Made by a program: the position numbers and the translations under genes. From the NCBI RefSeq assembly GCF_019711195.1, contig NZ_CP081299.1:6172501-6236500 (forward strand): DNA of 64,000 nucleotides. Direction: 5' to 3'. The first letter of the stretch is position 1. The number at the start of each line of letters is the position of its first letter. The DNA is from Dyadobacter sp. NIV53. Lineage in GTDB: Bacteria; Bacteroidota; Bacteroidia; Cytophagales; Spirosomataceae. Shown here piece after piece: positions 26,703 through 35,585 of the stretch. The notes below the pieces were generated by a model. That model made no database searches, was not told the DNA's origin, and saw only the letters and a list, made by a program, of their open reading frames with translations.

Positions 26703-27326
26703 ATGTTTTTACATTATTCCCCTTTTTGGTTAAAGGCTTTTTTTCCACGTTACGTTTGGCACATTCCAACTGTTGAAAAAAAAATTTTTCTGACTTTTGA
26801 CGATGGGCCAATTCCGGAAGTGACTGAATATGTATTGGCTAAACTGGAAGAATTCGGAGCAAAGGCGACTTTTTTTTGTATAGGTGATAATGTAAGAAAA
26901 CATCCGGATATTTTTCAAATGTTGTTGACAAGCGGACAGTCGATAGGAAACCATACATACAATCATTTGAATGGCTGGAAAACGGATGATGAAATTTATA
27001 TGGAAAATATTGCCAGATGTGATGAACAGTTGAATGTATCAACTAATTTATTTCGTCCTCCTTATGGAAGAATGAAGAAAAGCCAGGCAAGATTTTTTTC
27101 TACAGATAGAAAAATTATTATGTGGGATGTTCTGAGCGGTGATTTCTCTCCTAAAATTACACCTGAAACCTGTCTCGAAAAGAGTATAAAATACACAAAG
27201 CCCGGATCCATAATTTTATTTCACGATAGCTTAAAAGCAAAGAAAAACATGACCTACACGCTTCCTCTTTTTCTTGAACATTTTACAAAACAAGGTTACG
27301 GCTTTGAAGCGATTCCCATGATTTGA
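26703..27326 (+). CDS. Polysaccharide deacetylase (NodB-type, CE4)
   Basis: 207 residues. NodB motifs: TFDDGPIPEVTEYVL (Asp-Asp catalytic/metal pair), SIGNHTYNHLNG (His-x3-His zinc ligands), RPPYGRMK, and IILFHDSLKAKKNM (His-Asp). Removes N- or O-acetyl groups from cell-wall or exported polysaccharide. The N-terminus (LHYSPFWLKAFFPRYVWHIP) lacks a clear signal peptide. Precedes a glycosyltransferase gene. Confidence 0.93.
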   Translation: MFLHYSPFWLKAFFPRYVWHIPTVEKKIFLTFDDGPIPEVTEYVLAKLEEFGAKATFFCIGDNVRKHPDIFQMLLTSGQSIGNHTYNHLNGWKTDDEIYMENIARCDEQLNVSTNLFRPPYGRMKKSQARFFSTDRKIIMWDVLSGDFSPKITPETCLEKSIKYTKPGSIILFHDSLKAKKNMTYTLPLFLEHFTKQGYGFEAIPMI

Positions 27327-27385
27327 GCTATATGTTGTCTTTGTAGGCTTTTTCCAAATTCACTTGATTCACCATTTTTTATTAC

Positions 27386-28387
27386 ATGTCCGTTCCAGAT
27401 AATCAGATTGAAGTAAGCGTATTATTAGCGGCTCGTAATGAAGAACACAATATCAAAAAGTGCCTCCAGTCACTATCCGAATTGGATTTTCCAATAAATA
27501 AGATTGAGATACTTATTGGAGATGATGATTCTGACGATCAAACTGCTGAAATTATTCAGAGTTTTATTCTTGATAAACCACAATTTGTGTATTTCAGGAT
27601 TTCAGAAAATGTTTCAGGTTTAAAAGGTAAAGCAAACGTATTAGCACAGCTTTCAAAGAAAGCACAAGGTAAATATTTTCTGTATTGCGATGCGGATATC
27701 ACCGTTCCGGTTACATGGGTTTCGTCTATGTTAAGTCATTTTGAAGGAAATACAGGTGTTGTTGTTGGTCTGACCCGAATGAAAAAAATCAATTTGCTGT
27801 CTGACTTTCTCTCTCTCGAATGGTTGTTTATTTTGACAATCATGCGTTTTTTTTCTTTGTTTAAAATTCCTATGACCGGGTTAGGCAATAATATGGCAGT
27901 TTCCAGAGAAGCTTATGATGCAGTTGGTGGTTACGAACAAATAGGTTTTTCCATAGTCGAGGATTATGCACTATTTATAGCCATCATCAGAAAAAAATAT
28001 GGTTTTGTGCAAACTTACACGAATAAAATTGTAGCGGATTCAGAGCCGGTTTTAACGGTCAGCGAGCTTATCTTACAAAGAAGAAGATGGATGCACGGCA
28101 TTATGGCATCGCCGGTCATACTCCAGATATGCGTAATTGCGTGCGCACTTTTTATTCCTGCAATGGCAGTTCTGTCTGTTTGGGATATGGAAAGAAGTAT
28201 TAATATGATCGTTTCCCATTATTTATTTATAACAGGCATCATCATATTAGCAGTTATTATTCTACAACAAAGAGACTTATGGAAAACTGTCTTTTTATTT
28301 TGGTTCCATCTGATGGCAATCTGTTTGCTGATGCTTGTAATTTATGTGATCCCCGGTAAAACTTTGTGGAAGGGGAGAGAATATTAA
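27386..28387 (+). CDS. Family 2 membrane glycosyltransferase
   Basis: 333 residues. GT2 nucleotide-binding start VSVLLAARNEEHNIKKCLQS, metal motif YFLYCDADITV (DxD), acceptor-side ED in FSIVEDYALF, QRRRW motif (LQRRRWMHGIM), then C-terminal membrane segments. A processive or transferase role in polysaccharide or glycolipid synthesis is likely, possibly with the preceding deacetylase 59 bases upstream. Confidence 0.9.
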   Translation: MSVPDNQIEVSVLLAARNEEHNIKKCLQSLSELDFPINKIEILIGDDDSDDQTAEIIQSFILDKPQFVYFRISENVSGLKGKANVLAQLSKKAQGKYFLYCDADITVPVTWVSSMLSHFEGNTGVVVGLTRMKKINLLSDFLSLEWLFILTIMRFFSLFKIPMTGLGNNMAVSREAYDAVGGYEQIGFSIVEDYALFIAIIRKKYGFVQTYTNKIVADSEPVLTVSELILQRRRWMHGIMASPVILQICVIACALFIPAMAVLSVWDMERSINMIVSHYLFITGIIILAVIILQQRDLWKTVFLFWFHLMAICLLMLVIYVIPGKTLWKGREY

Positions 28388-28455
28388 TGAGAGAGGTGTA
28401 AAGGAGAAAAGGTAGGAAGGGGATTAATTTTATTGAATGCTTAAAATTTGAAAGG

Positions 28456-29217
28456 ATGATAGAAACGCATGCGCATATATATGATGAAAAATATGATGAA
28501 GACCGCACCAATATGTTACAGCGTGCATGGGATTCAGGAATTACACAGATATGGATGCCCAATTGTGATCACACGACAATACCCGGTATGATGCAGCTTG
28601 CAGAATCATATCCGGGCCGCTGTTTACCCATGATTGGTTTGCATCCAACTTATGTAAAAGAAGGTTTTGAAGAAGAATTACAACTCGTGGAGGAATGGCT
28701 GAATAAACATAAATTCATTGCAATTGGCGAAATTGGAATGGATTTATTTTGGGATAAGACCTTTCAGGTACAACAGGAAGAAGCATTTTTGTTTCAATGC
28801 GGATTAGCCCGCAAACATAATTTATGGATTGATATTCATTGCCGGGATGCATTTTGGGAGACGGTTTCACTGATCGAAAAATTTGGTGATAGTAAACTGA
28901 CTGGTATATTTCATTGCTTTACAGGAACTTTGGAAGAAGCTGAAAAAGTAATAGAGCTGGGTTTTAAAATCGGAGTAGGAGGTGTTGTAACTTTTAAAAA
29001 CGGCGGCCTGGATAAAGTTATTCCCTATGTCGGTCTGGAACATATAGTTTTGGAAACAGACAGTCCTTATTTAGCACCTGTACCATACCGCGGCAAAAGA
29101 AATGAAGTTTCTTATATTGATCTGGTAGCGCAAAGAGTGGCCGATTTGAAACAAATTTCAAAAAATGAAGTAATTGCTCTAACCGACAAAACTGCATTAA
29201 GTTTGCTCAGTTTGTAA
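28456..29217 (+). CDS. TatD family metal-dependent hydrolase
   Basis: 253 residues; metal ligands in METHAHIY-type MIETHAHIYDEKY, IAIGEIGMDLFWD (Glu), IDIHCRDAF, FHCFTGTLEEAEKVI and LETDSPYLAPVPYRGKRNE. These are the conserved blocks of TatD DNases, 3'-5' exonuclease-like housekeeping enzymes. Confidence 0.94.
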   Translation: MIETHAHIYDEKYDEDRTNMLQRAWDSGITQIWMPNCDHTTIPGMMQLAESYPGRCLPMIGLHPTYVKEGFEEELQLVEEWLNKHKFIAIGEIGMDLFWDKTFQVQQEEAFLFQCGLARKHNLWIDIHCRDAFWETVSLIEKFGDSKLTGIFHCFTGTLEEAEKVIELGFKIGVGGVVTFKNGGLDKVIPYVGLEHIVLETDSPYLAPVPYRGKRNEVSYIDLVAQRVADLKQISKNEVIALTDKTALSLLSL

Positions 29218-29261
29218 CACAATCTATCATTTTGATTTGACTGACAATATTTGATATCCTC

Positions 29262-30335
29262 ATGTCTTACAGCACCATACATATTAACCCTATATCTCCG
29301 GCACCAACACAAGGTTCAGTTTTAGTAATTTATACCGGCGGAACTTTGGGGATGGTTTATGAAACCAAAGGCAAACAACTCGTACCTTTTAACTTTGACC
29401 AGATATTTGAGAAAATTCCTGAAATAAGCAGGTTAACTTTTGAAATTACTTTTCTGTCGCTGCATGAGCCAATAGATTCTTCTAATATGAGTCCTGCAAT
29501 CTGGGTTGAACTAGCAGGAATTATTGAAGAAAATTATGACGCTTACGATAGTTTTGTAATACTTCATGGCACGGATACCATGGCTTATACAGCCTCTGCA
29601 TTAAGTTTTTTACTGGAAAATTTGAACAAGCCAGTTATACTTACCGGAGCACAATTACCAATTGGCGTTGCAAGATCAGATGCGAGAGAGAATTTTATGA
29701 CCGCACTGGAACTGGCAGCTGCTACTTACCCGGATGGAAAACCTATTGTAACCGAAGTCTGTATTTATTTCAATTCTGTTCTATTAAGAGGTAACCGGGC
29801 AAAGAAAAAGGAAAGCTCAAATTTCAATGCTTTCATTTCAGAAAATTATCCACACCTTGCCAACGCAGGCGTCAGAATTGATTATAATTTTCCTTTTTTA
29901 AAGCTACACGGCACTGATGAAAAATTTAGCGTTCATAAAGATTTAGATACAAACGTCGCTTTTCTTAAAATGTTTCCGGGTATTAACCAAAGTGTAGTAA
30001 GGTCTGTTTTGAAAATTGAAGGATTAAAAGGGCTTGTCCTGGAAACATATGGATCAGGAAATGTTATGACCGATAACTGGTTCCAGAATGTGGTCAGTGA
30101 AGCAATAAATAATAAAATCGTAATATTTAATGTTTCGCAATGTTACGGCGGACGCGTAAATCAGGGGCAATACCAGACTAGTAAATTTCTAAAAAAAGCG
30201 GGCGTGATCAGCGGCTCAGATATCACAGCCGAAGCCGCTATTACCAAAATGATGTATGTATTTGGGAAAGAGACTGATAAAGGAAAATGTAAAGAAATGC
30301 TGGCAATGCCGCTTTGCGGGGAAATGAGCGTTTAA
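29262..30335 (+). CDS. ansA: Type I (cytoplasmic) L-asparaginase
   Basis: 357 residues without a signal peptide. First catalytic Thr in VIYTGGTLGMVYE; second block VILHGTDTMAYTASALSFLL holds the Thr-Asp pair. Length and lack of leader fit the type I enzyme that converts asparagine to aspartate and ammonia. Starts 44 bases after tatD. Confidence 0.93.
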   Translation: MSYSTIHINPISPAPTQGSVLVIYTGGTLGMVYETKGKQLVPFNFDQIFEKIPEISRLTFEITFLSLHEPIDSSNMSPAIWVELAGIIEENYDAYDSFVILHGTDTMAYTASALSFLLENLNKPVILTGAQLPIGVARSDARENFMTALELAAATYPDGKPIVTEVCIYFNSVLLRGNRAKKKESSNFNAFISENYPHLANAGVRIDYNFPFLKLHGTDEKFSVHKDLDTNVAFLKMFPGINQSVVRSVLKIEGLKGLVLETYGSGNVMTDNWFQNVVSEAINNKIVIFNVSQCYGGRVNQGQYQTSKFLKKAGVISGSDITAEAAITKMMYVFGKETDKGKCKEMLAMPLCGEMSV

Positions 30336-30404
30336 TTTTTCCATTAGTCATGCCTCCGGCATTTTGTAGATTAGTATTAACGATTATTTTAATGGATGTA
30401 AAAT

Positions 30405-30439
30405 AAAAGCCCTGCAAATCCATCATTTGCAGGGCTTTT
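30405..30439. terminator. Strong bidirectional terminator
   Basis: Fifteen-base perfect arms AAAAGCCCTGCAAAT and ATTTGCAGGGCTTTT with a 5-base loop, between asparaginase (+) and tRNA-Ser (-). Confidence 0.9.
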
Positions 30440-30450
30440 GTTATAAAATG

Positions 30451-30537
30451 CAGAGAGGAAGAGATTCGAACTCTCGATACAGTTACCCATATACTACCTT
30501 TCCAGGGTAGCTCCTTCAACCACTCGGACACCTCTCT
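30451..30537 (-). tRNA. tRNA-Ser (GGA)
   Basis: 87 bases on the minus strand; acceptor AGAGAGG pairs with CCTCTCT, discriminator G. Anticodon loop CTGGAAA gives GGA; long variable arm as expected for Ser; T loop TTCGAAT. Confidence 0.95.
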
Positions 30538-30555
30538 GTGTGGTTATTCAGGGTG

Positions 30556-30585
30556 CAAAGATAGCCTTTCTTAATTTATAAGCAA
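30556..30585 (-). promoter_or_regulatory. Canonical Bacteroidota promoter for tRNA-Ser (GGA)
   Basis: Reading the minus strand: TTG (30583-30585), exactly 19 bases, then TATCTTTG (30556-30563), which ends 18 bases before the tRNA. This matches TTG-N19-TAnnTTTG exactly. Confidence 0.75.
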
Positions 30586-30714
30586 ACCTATCTTTGTTTT
30601 TAAGCCTGTTTTCTTTTATCGGCATATTGAGATTTTCTGAGCATAATCATAATTGGTATAATTTTTTAATACTCACATTATTGATCCACATATTCAAATC
30701 TTAATAATAAAGAC

Positions 30715-31293
30715 ATGAAAAAAATCTCGTTAGCATTGTTGTTTGCAGTATTCAGTACTGCTGCTTTTTCACAAGGCTTTTCGTTCGGCCCAAAAGCTGG
30801 TATTAACATTAGTAATTATACAGGTGGCGATATCGAATCAGATGCATTGGTAGGATATCACTTCGGTGGATTACTCAACTTTGGAATCGGGAAAAACTTC
30901 TCAATTCAACCGGAAGTCTTGTTTTCAACACAGGGAGGGAAAATTAACGACAGCGGAACAAAGTCAAACTTTAAAACCTCTTATGTAGCCGTTCCGGTAA
31001 TGATCAGATTAAAAACCAATGGCGGATTTTACATTGAAGCAGGTCCTCAGGCTTCCTTCAGGACAGGTGAAGATGTTCCGGATCAAACCATTGACCATTT
31101 TGCAAAAAATCTTGATCTTTCAATCGGAGCAGGAATTGGCTATCAATCCAGTATTGGCTTAGGAATCGGAGCAAGGTACATGGCAGGCCTTTCTAAGGTT
31201 GGGGATTTTGAAGGAAACGACATTGATCCTGATTTCAAGAACAGCGTTATTCAGGTTAGCTTATTTTGGGTAATTCCAACAAGCAGTAAATAA
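30715..31293 (+). CDS. Outer-membrane beta-barrel (porin family/PorT-like) protein
   Basis: 192 residues with a Sec signal (MKKISLALLFAVFSTAAFSQ) and alternating beta-strands with glycine/aromatic girdles (SFGPKAGINISNYTGG, FSIQPEVLFSTQGGK, YIEAGPQASFRTG, LGIGARYMAGLSKV), ending in a C-terminal strand VIQVSLFWVIP. This is the small OmpA/PorT-type barrel common in Bacteroidota; its specific function is unknown. A TATCTTTG at 30589-30596 is a possible -7 element. Confidence 0.85.
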   Translation: MKKISLALLFAVFSTAAFSQGFSFGPKAGINISNYTGGDIESDALVGYHFGGLLNFGIGKNFSIQPEVLFSTQGGKINDSGTKSNFKTSYVAVPVMIRLKTNGGFYIEAGPQASFRTGEDVPDQTIDHFAKNLDLSIGAGIGYQSSIGLGIGARYMAGLSKVGDFEGNDIDPDFKNSVIQVSLFWVIPTSSK

Positions 31294-31315
31294 TAACACA
31301 CTATTTGATTCTTAA

Positions 31316-31338
31316 AAATGAGCTACGGCTCATTTTTT
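31316..31338 (+). terminator. Rho-independent terminator after the beta-barrel gene
   Basis: AAATGAGC and GCTCATTT arms around TACG, followed by T run. Confidence 0.85.
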
Positions 31339-31352
31339 TGCTTTAGACCCAA

Positions 31353-31550
31353 TCATTTATTTTGATCATAGCCCAGTGCAGCAGCAATCGCTTCCAATAT
31401 TGCTTTTTTGCCTTCCTCAGATTTAACAATAAGTGCTGCTTCTAAAATATTATTTCTCCTAATTTCACAAGCAATGTGTAAAGCCTGAAAATTGCTTAAA
31501 TCATTGTATCTGGATTTAAGCTCGCTGACAATCTCCGTTTCTGTTTTCAT
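31353..31550 (-). CDS. Hypothetical 65-residue protein
   Basis: Predicted all-helical, starting MKTETEIVSELKSRYNDLSN and ending KKAILEAIAAALGYDQNK. It is convergent with the beta-barrel gene and shares its terminator region. I recognise no family; the clean helical pattern and the position between terminators favour a real gene. Confidence 0.5.
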   Translation of the reverse strand: MKTETEIVSELKSRYNDLSNFQALHIACEIRRNNILEAALIVKSEEGKKAILEAIAAALGYDQNK

Positions 31551-31730
31551 TTTACAATTAGAATTATTTGGTTGTGAAGTAAACTATCTAATAAAACGAT
31601 ATTTAAATCTCCTTAATTATCAAATAGTTATTACCCGGACAAATATTATTTTTGAAAAAACAGGGAGAGTTTTAGTTTTTCTGAAAAATAAAATTAACCT
31701 TTGTCTATCGAATTAGTAGATTTATCGAGA

Positions 31731-31955
31731 ATGAAGGGAGAGGTTAGGCTCTATGATCTTCTGGCAACCTATGACCAATTAAGGTGCCCCAACCTAATTC
31801 TAAGGATAAATCTAAAAAAACCAATGGAATATTGAGTTGAAGGCGTGCCGAATTTAATGATGCAATTACCAGAAGGATATGAACTTTCTGAGATACATCA
31901 TTTATATCACAGATCAGTTTATCGTTTAGGTTTTCAAAAATTACTCTATTACTAA
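31731..31955 (+). pseudogene. Possible small ORF interrupted by an in-frame TGA
   Basis: ATG 31731 opens 34 codons (MKGEVRLYDLLATYDQLRCP...), then TGA at 31833, after which the same frame stays open for 39 more codons (including LPEGYELSEIHHLYHRSVYR) to TAA 31955. Composition on both sides looks protein-like. No ribosome site or homologue is known to me. The rest of the 31551-31972 gap is A+T-rich with nothing recognised. Confidence 0.3.
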
Positions 31956-31972
31956 AAGCAAAATTATAAGTA

Positions 31973-33238
31973 ATGAAAATTAAAAGTTTATTTTTCGTAG
32001 GTACAATCAGTGCAGTTTTATTGTCTACCACTTTGCTGGCTCAAAATAAGCCATTGACCAATGGCAAATGGAGAGGTGTTTTTCAGGTTGGGCAAAGAGC
32101 TGTCCCTTTTAATTTTGAAGTCGCAAACGGGGCTGGCCAAGCACCGGTTTTGACGGCTACGAATGGAGACAGGAGAGATGATTTTAATGTAAAACATATT
32201 TCACGGGATTCTATCCAGGTTACTCTAAATACATTTGAATATGCCTGGTTTGCTAAAATTCAAGGTGACGGGAGCATTAGCGGAGTACAGAAAAGCCTGA
32301 TCGCCGGAAATAAATCAACCCCGGTTTCTTTTACCGCACAGCCGGGACAATCTTATCGGTTTACAGAACCCGGGAAGGAAGTTGCTCCTACAACTAATTT
32401 GTCTGGAAAGTGGGTAATTAAAATCAAAGCAAATTCCCCAACAACTGGTAAACCATTACCCGATCGTGTGGCTGTTTTTGAACAAAAAGGAAATAAGCTG
32501 AATGGGATTATTCTAAGTGTTTCAGGAGATAGCAGGGAATTGGAAGGAAATGTACAAGGCAATGAATTTGAACTTTCTGGCTTTACCGGATCGGGTGTAG
32601 CTTACGTAAAAGGTAAGATCACGGATGATAAAACAATAACCGGTGCCATTGGTGCAGGTGCCGAACCTATCCTTTTTGAAGGTACAAAAGATGATAAAGC
32701 TGCTTTGCCTGATGCTTATGCATTGACTTTCCTGAAACCGGGATACGATAAACTGGACTTTACTTTTCCTGATGTAAATGGAAAATTGGTTTCGTTGAGT
32801 GATGAAAAATACAAAGGCAAGGTCGTTATAATTGAATTGATGGGAAGTTGGTGCCCAAATTGTATTGATCAGATTCAGTTTCTGGCACCCTGGTATAAGG
32901 AAAATAAAGCAAAAGGTGTAGAAGCAATTGCCCTGGCTTTTGAAGCAAAAGACGATTTACAATTCGCAAAAGGTACTTTGACAAAACTGAAAAACCGTTT
33001 TGATATCCAGTATGATATGCTTTTTGCAGGAAAAGTAGGAGGAGATATTGTTGCAGAAAAATTACCCGCAATCGACAAATTTATGGCTTACCCGACTACG
33101 ATTATTGTAGGCCGTGATGGGAAAGTGAAGGAAATACATACTGGTTTTTCAGGAAAGGGAACCGGGCAGTTTTATCAGGACTATGTAAAAAAATGGAATA
33201 ATGATCTTGCAAAATTAATAGCAGAACCATTGCCATGA
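31973..33238 (+). CDS. Exported TlpA/thioredoxin-like disulfide reductase with N-terminal beta domain
   Basis: 421 residues. Signal peptide (MKIKSLFFVGTISAVLLSTTLLAQ), a beta-rich region of unknown function at about 25-240, then a TlpA/AhpC-type thioredoxin domain at about 260-410 with active site MGSWCPNCIDQI (CxxC) and the cis-proline region YPTTIIVGRDGKV. Probably a periplasmic thiol reductase of the DUF-plus-TlpA kind frequent in Bacteroidota. Confidence 0.87.
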   Translation: MKIKSLFFVGTISAVLLSTTLLAQNKPLTNGKWRGVFQVGQRAVPFNFEVANGAGQAPVLTATNGDRRDDFNVKHISRDSIQVTLNTFEYAWFAKIQGDGSISGVQKSLIAGNKSTPVSFTAQPGQSYRFTEPGKEVAPTTNLSGKWVIKIKANSPTTGKPLPDRVAVFEQKGNKLNGIILSVSGDSRELEGNVQGNEFELSGFTGSGVAYVKGKITDDKTITGAIGAGAEPILFEGTKDDKAALPDAYALTFLKPGYDKLDFTFPDVNGKLVSLSDEKYKGKVVIIELMGSWCPNCIDQIQFLAPWYKENKAKGVEAIALAFEAKDDLQFAKGTLTKLKNRFDIQYDMLFAGKVGGDIVAEKLPAIDKFMAYPTTIIVGRDGKVKEIHTGFSGKGTGQFYQDYVKKWNNDLAKLIAEPLP

Positions 33239-33294
33239 TCAATTATTGATCGACAACATAGATAGCTAATAACCAGATAATTGAAATTTTAAGA

Positions 33295-34479
33295 ATGGAA
33301 ATATATTGTGATAACGCTGCTACGACAGCAGTTGATCCCGAGGTAGTAAAAGCCATATTGCCTTATCTGACATCTAATTATGGTAATCCTTCATCAAGTC
33401 ATTGGGCAGGCCGTAAAGTGAAAGAGGCCATTGCTTCATCTAGGCAGACTATTGCCGGTTTGCTTGGTGCCGATACGAATGAAATTTTCTTTGTGTCGGG
33501 AGCGACGGAAGCTAATAATCTTGCTTTGTCAGGAGCAATCAATGCTTACGAAATCAGTCATGTTATCACTAGTAAAATAGAGCATAAAGCAGTTTTACAG
33601 ACCTTGGCTGTTTATGAAAAAGCCGGTGATATTGAGATTAGTTTTGTGAAACTGGATGACTTTGGGAATGTAGACCTGAAGCATTTGGAAAATCTTTTAA
33701 AAGCCAATCCGCAAACACTGATCAGCCTGATGCACGGTAATAATGAAATTGGGAATATAACCGATATCGCTGCAATCGGTGTACTTGCGAAGCAATACAA
33801 TGCTATTTTTCATACAGATACCACACAAACAATTGGTAAACTTCCTTTTAATTTAAAAGAAATAAATATTGATTTTCTGGTTGGTTCTGCACATAAATTT
33901 CATGGGCCAAAAGGGGCCGGATTTATATATATCAATAAAAAGCATAAAATTAAACCGTATATAATTGGCGGAGGCCAGGAAAACGGGCAACGCGGCGGCA
34001 CTGAAAATGTAATTGGTATTGTTGGTTTGGCAAAAGCACTCGAACTTTCTTACCGCAGTAAAGAAGTCGTACAAACCCATCTGGCAAAATTAAAAAAACA
34101 TTTTATTTCAAGCCTGGATGATCTGACGATTGGCGGGATTACTTTCAATGGTGAAAGCAGGTCTGTACATAAAAGCCTTAACAATATTGTCAGCGTTGCC
34201 TTTCCGTGTTTATCGTCAGGTAATCTGGTTAGTAAGCTAGATAATTTAGGAATTGCAGTTTCGGGTGGAAGTGCCTGTTCTAATTTGGGTAGTGGAGGTT
34301 CACACGTTATCAGCGCGATCTATAAAAATCCGGACAAGGAAATTGTTCGTTTTTCGTTCAGCAAATTTAATACAATTGAAGAACTGGATTTTATTGTCAA
34401 AGCGATCATCAGTATATACCAGAAAGACCGTATAGAAGAAGCGAAAGATTACGTTCAAACTTTTAATCTGGCTTCCTGA
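33295..34479 (+). CDS. Cysteine desulfurase (NifS/IscS-like, aminotransferase class V)
   Basis: 394 residues. N-terminal IYCDNAATTAVDPEV, PLP-binding Lys in VGSAHKFHGPKGAGF, and catalytic Cys in SGGSACSNLGSGGSH, all typical of NifS-type desulfurases that supply sulfur for Fe-S clusters or tRNA thiolation. No iscU/A genes adjoin. Paralogue identity (IscS or NifS) cannot be told. Confidence 0.9.
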   Translation: MEIYCDNAATTAVDPEVVKAILPYLTSNYGNPSSSHWAGRKVKEAIASSRQTIAGLLGADTNEIFFVSGATEANNLALSGAINAYEISHVITSKIEHKAVLQTLAVYEKAGDIEISFVKLDDFGNVDLKHLENLLKANPQTLISLMHGNNEIGNITDIAAIGVLAKQYNAIFHTDTTQTIGKLPFNLKEINIDFLVGSAHKFHGPKGAGFIYINKKHKIKPYIIGGGQENGQRGGTENVIGIVGLAKALELSYRSKEVVQTHLAKLKKHFISSLDDLTIGGITFNGESRSVHKSLNNIVSVAFPCLSSGNLVSKLDNLGIAVSGGSACSNLGSGGSHVISAIYKNPDKEIVRFSFSKFNTIEELDFIVKAIISIYQKDRIEEAKDYVQTFNLAS

Positions 34480-34497
34480 AACAGTTTTTGAGATAAA

Positions 34498-35582
34498 CTA
34501 AATCTTATTTTTAACGGTCAGGCTGTTCGCCAGTTCAGATTCCCTGCTATTTTCCTTTACCAGATTATTGACTGTTTTTAACCAATAACGCTGTCCGTGG
34601 GTGTTCCAGTGGCCATCTCCAACGTGATACCATTCGGGATGGTTTCGAACAGTGTCCTGAATAGAAAGAACTGGCGTTTTTAACAAAGGATGGTTTTCAA
34701 TGCGCGTGATTTGATTGTTGTATTCAAAACGGTCGTTTTCACAAACGGTTACTTTATTGGGAACCAAGCAGAAATATACTTCATTGAAGCCCAGGGATTT
34801 ATAGTAATCCCGCAAATTGTTCATATTGTTTACAACGGTGTCTACCGATCCGTCGGTAATTTTATAAAATGGAGATAAGCTGATTTTTTTGTCAGCCTCT
34901 ACGTCATAAAATAAATATTGTTGGTTTCGGGAAATTAATGCGCCAGTATGTTTCCTGTCAAACCAGGTGAGCATGATTTCAGATTTTAACTCCTTGATTT
35001 TCAGAAAAACAGGAAAATTAAAAAATAAGAATTCAATCCGCTGATTGATCTGTTCACCAAATTTAGCCCACCAGAACGACGGTATTTCTTCCTTTATTTC
35101 CTCAAATTCATTTTTCGATTTGCCCTCAACTTTAAACCCTTTGCCAATATATAATTTCTTGTAATCGTCACGAAGGCGTTCCTGAATGGTGCGTTCTATG
35201 ATTTCAATCACAAGTAATGACTTTTTTCAGGATCGAGTTTGACGGTTTGCGTGTTGACGCCCAGCCAGATATGCGAATTTTTATCACCAGCATAAAAGCT
35301 GGTATCCATCTGCGTAAAACTGTCCCCAAGCGTAAAAAGATCCACGTCTTTATAACGCATCACTGGTTTATCCGTTGGAAGCAGCATGCGGTTTTGCTCA
35401 AAATCTTTTTCCTTAAACTGTTTTAGGTTGGTCGTATTATAAAGGTCACCAAAGCGATATTGATCGGGTATCCAGCCTTTTGCAGCAATTTTTCGTTGTA
35501 CATCCTTAGACAGGCTGACAAAAAGTAAAACTCCGGAAATCAGAAGTAATGAACGACGGACAAATCGATTTAAATAATTCAT
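34498..35582 (-). pseudogene. SGNH/AlgJ-like O-acetyltransferase accessory protein, split by a frameshift
   Basis: Two overlapping frames (35582-35208 and 35211-34498) look like one gene. The N-terminal part has a membrane anchor (SLLLISGVLLFVSL) and the SGNH block LFTLGDSFTQMD; the C-terminal part has the matching GDGHWNTHGQRYW (DxxH). Adding one A to the run at 35222-35227 turns DPEKSHYL-stop into DPEKKSLLVIEIIERTIQER, a natural join. Whole length would be about 361 residues. AlgJ/AlgX/DltD-type proteins transfer acetyl groups to exported polysaccharide with an MBOAT partner, which is the next gene upstream on this strand (3 bases away). Confidence 0.82.
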
Positions 35583-35585
35583 ATC

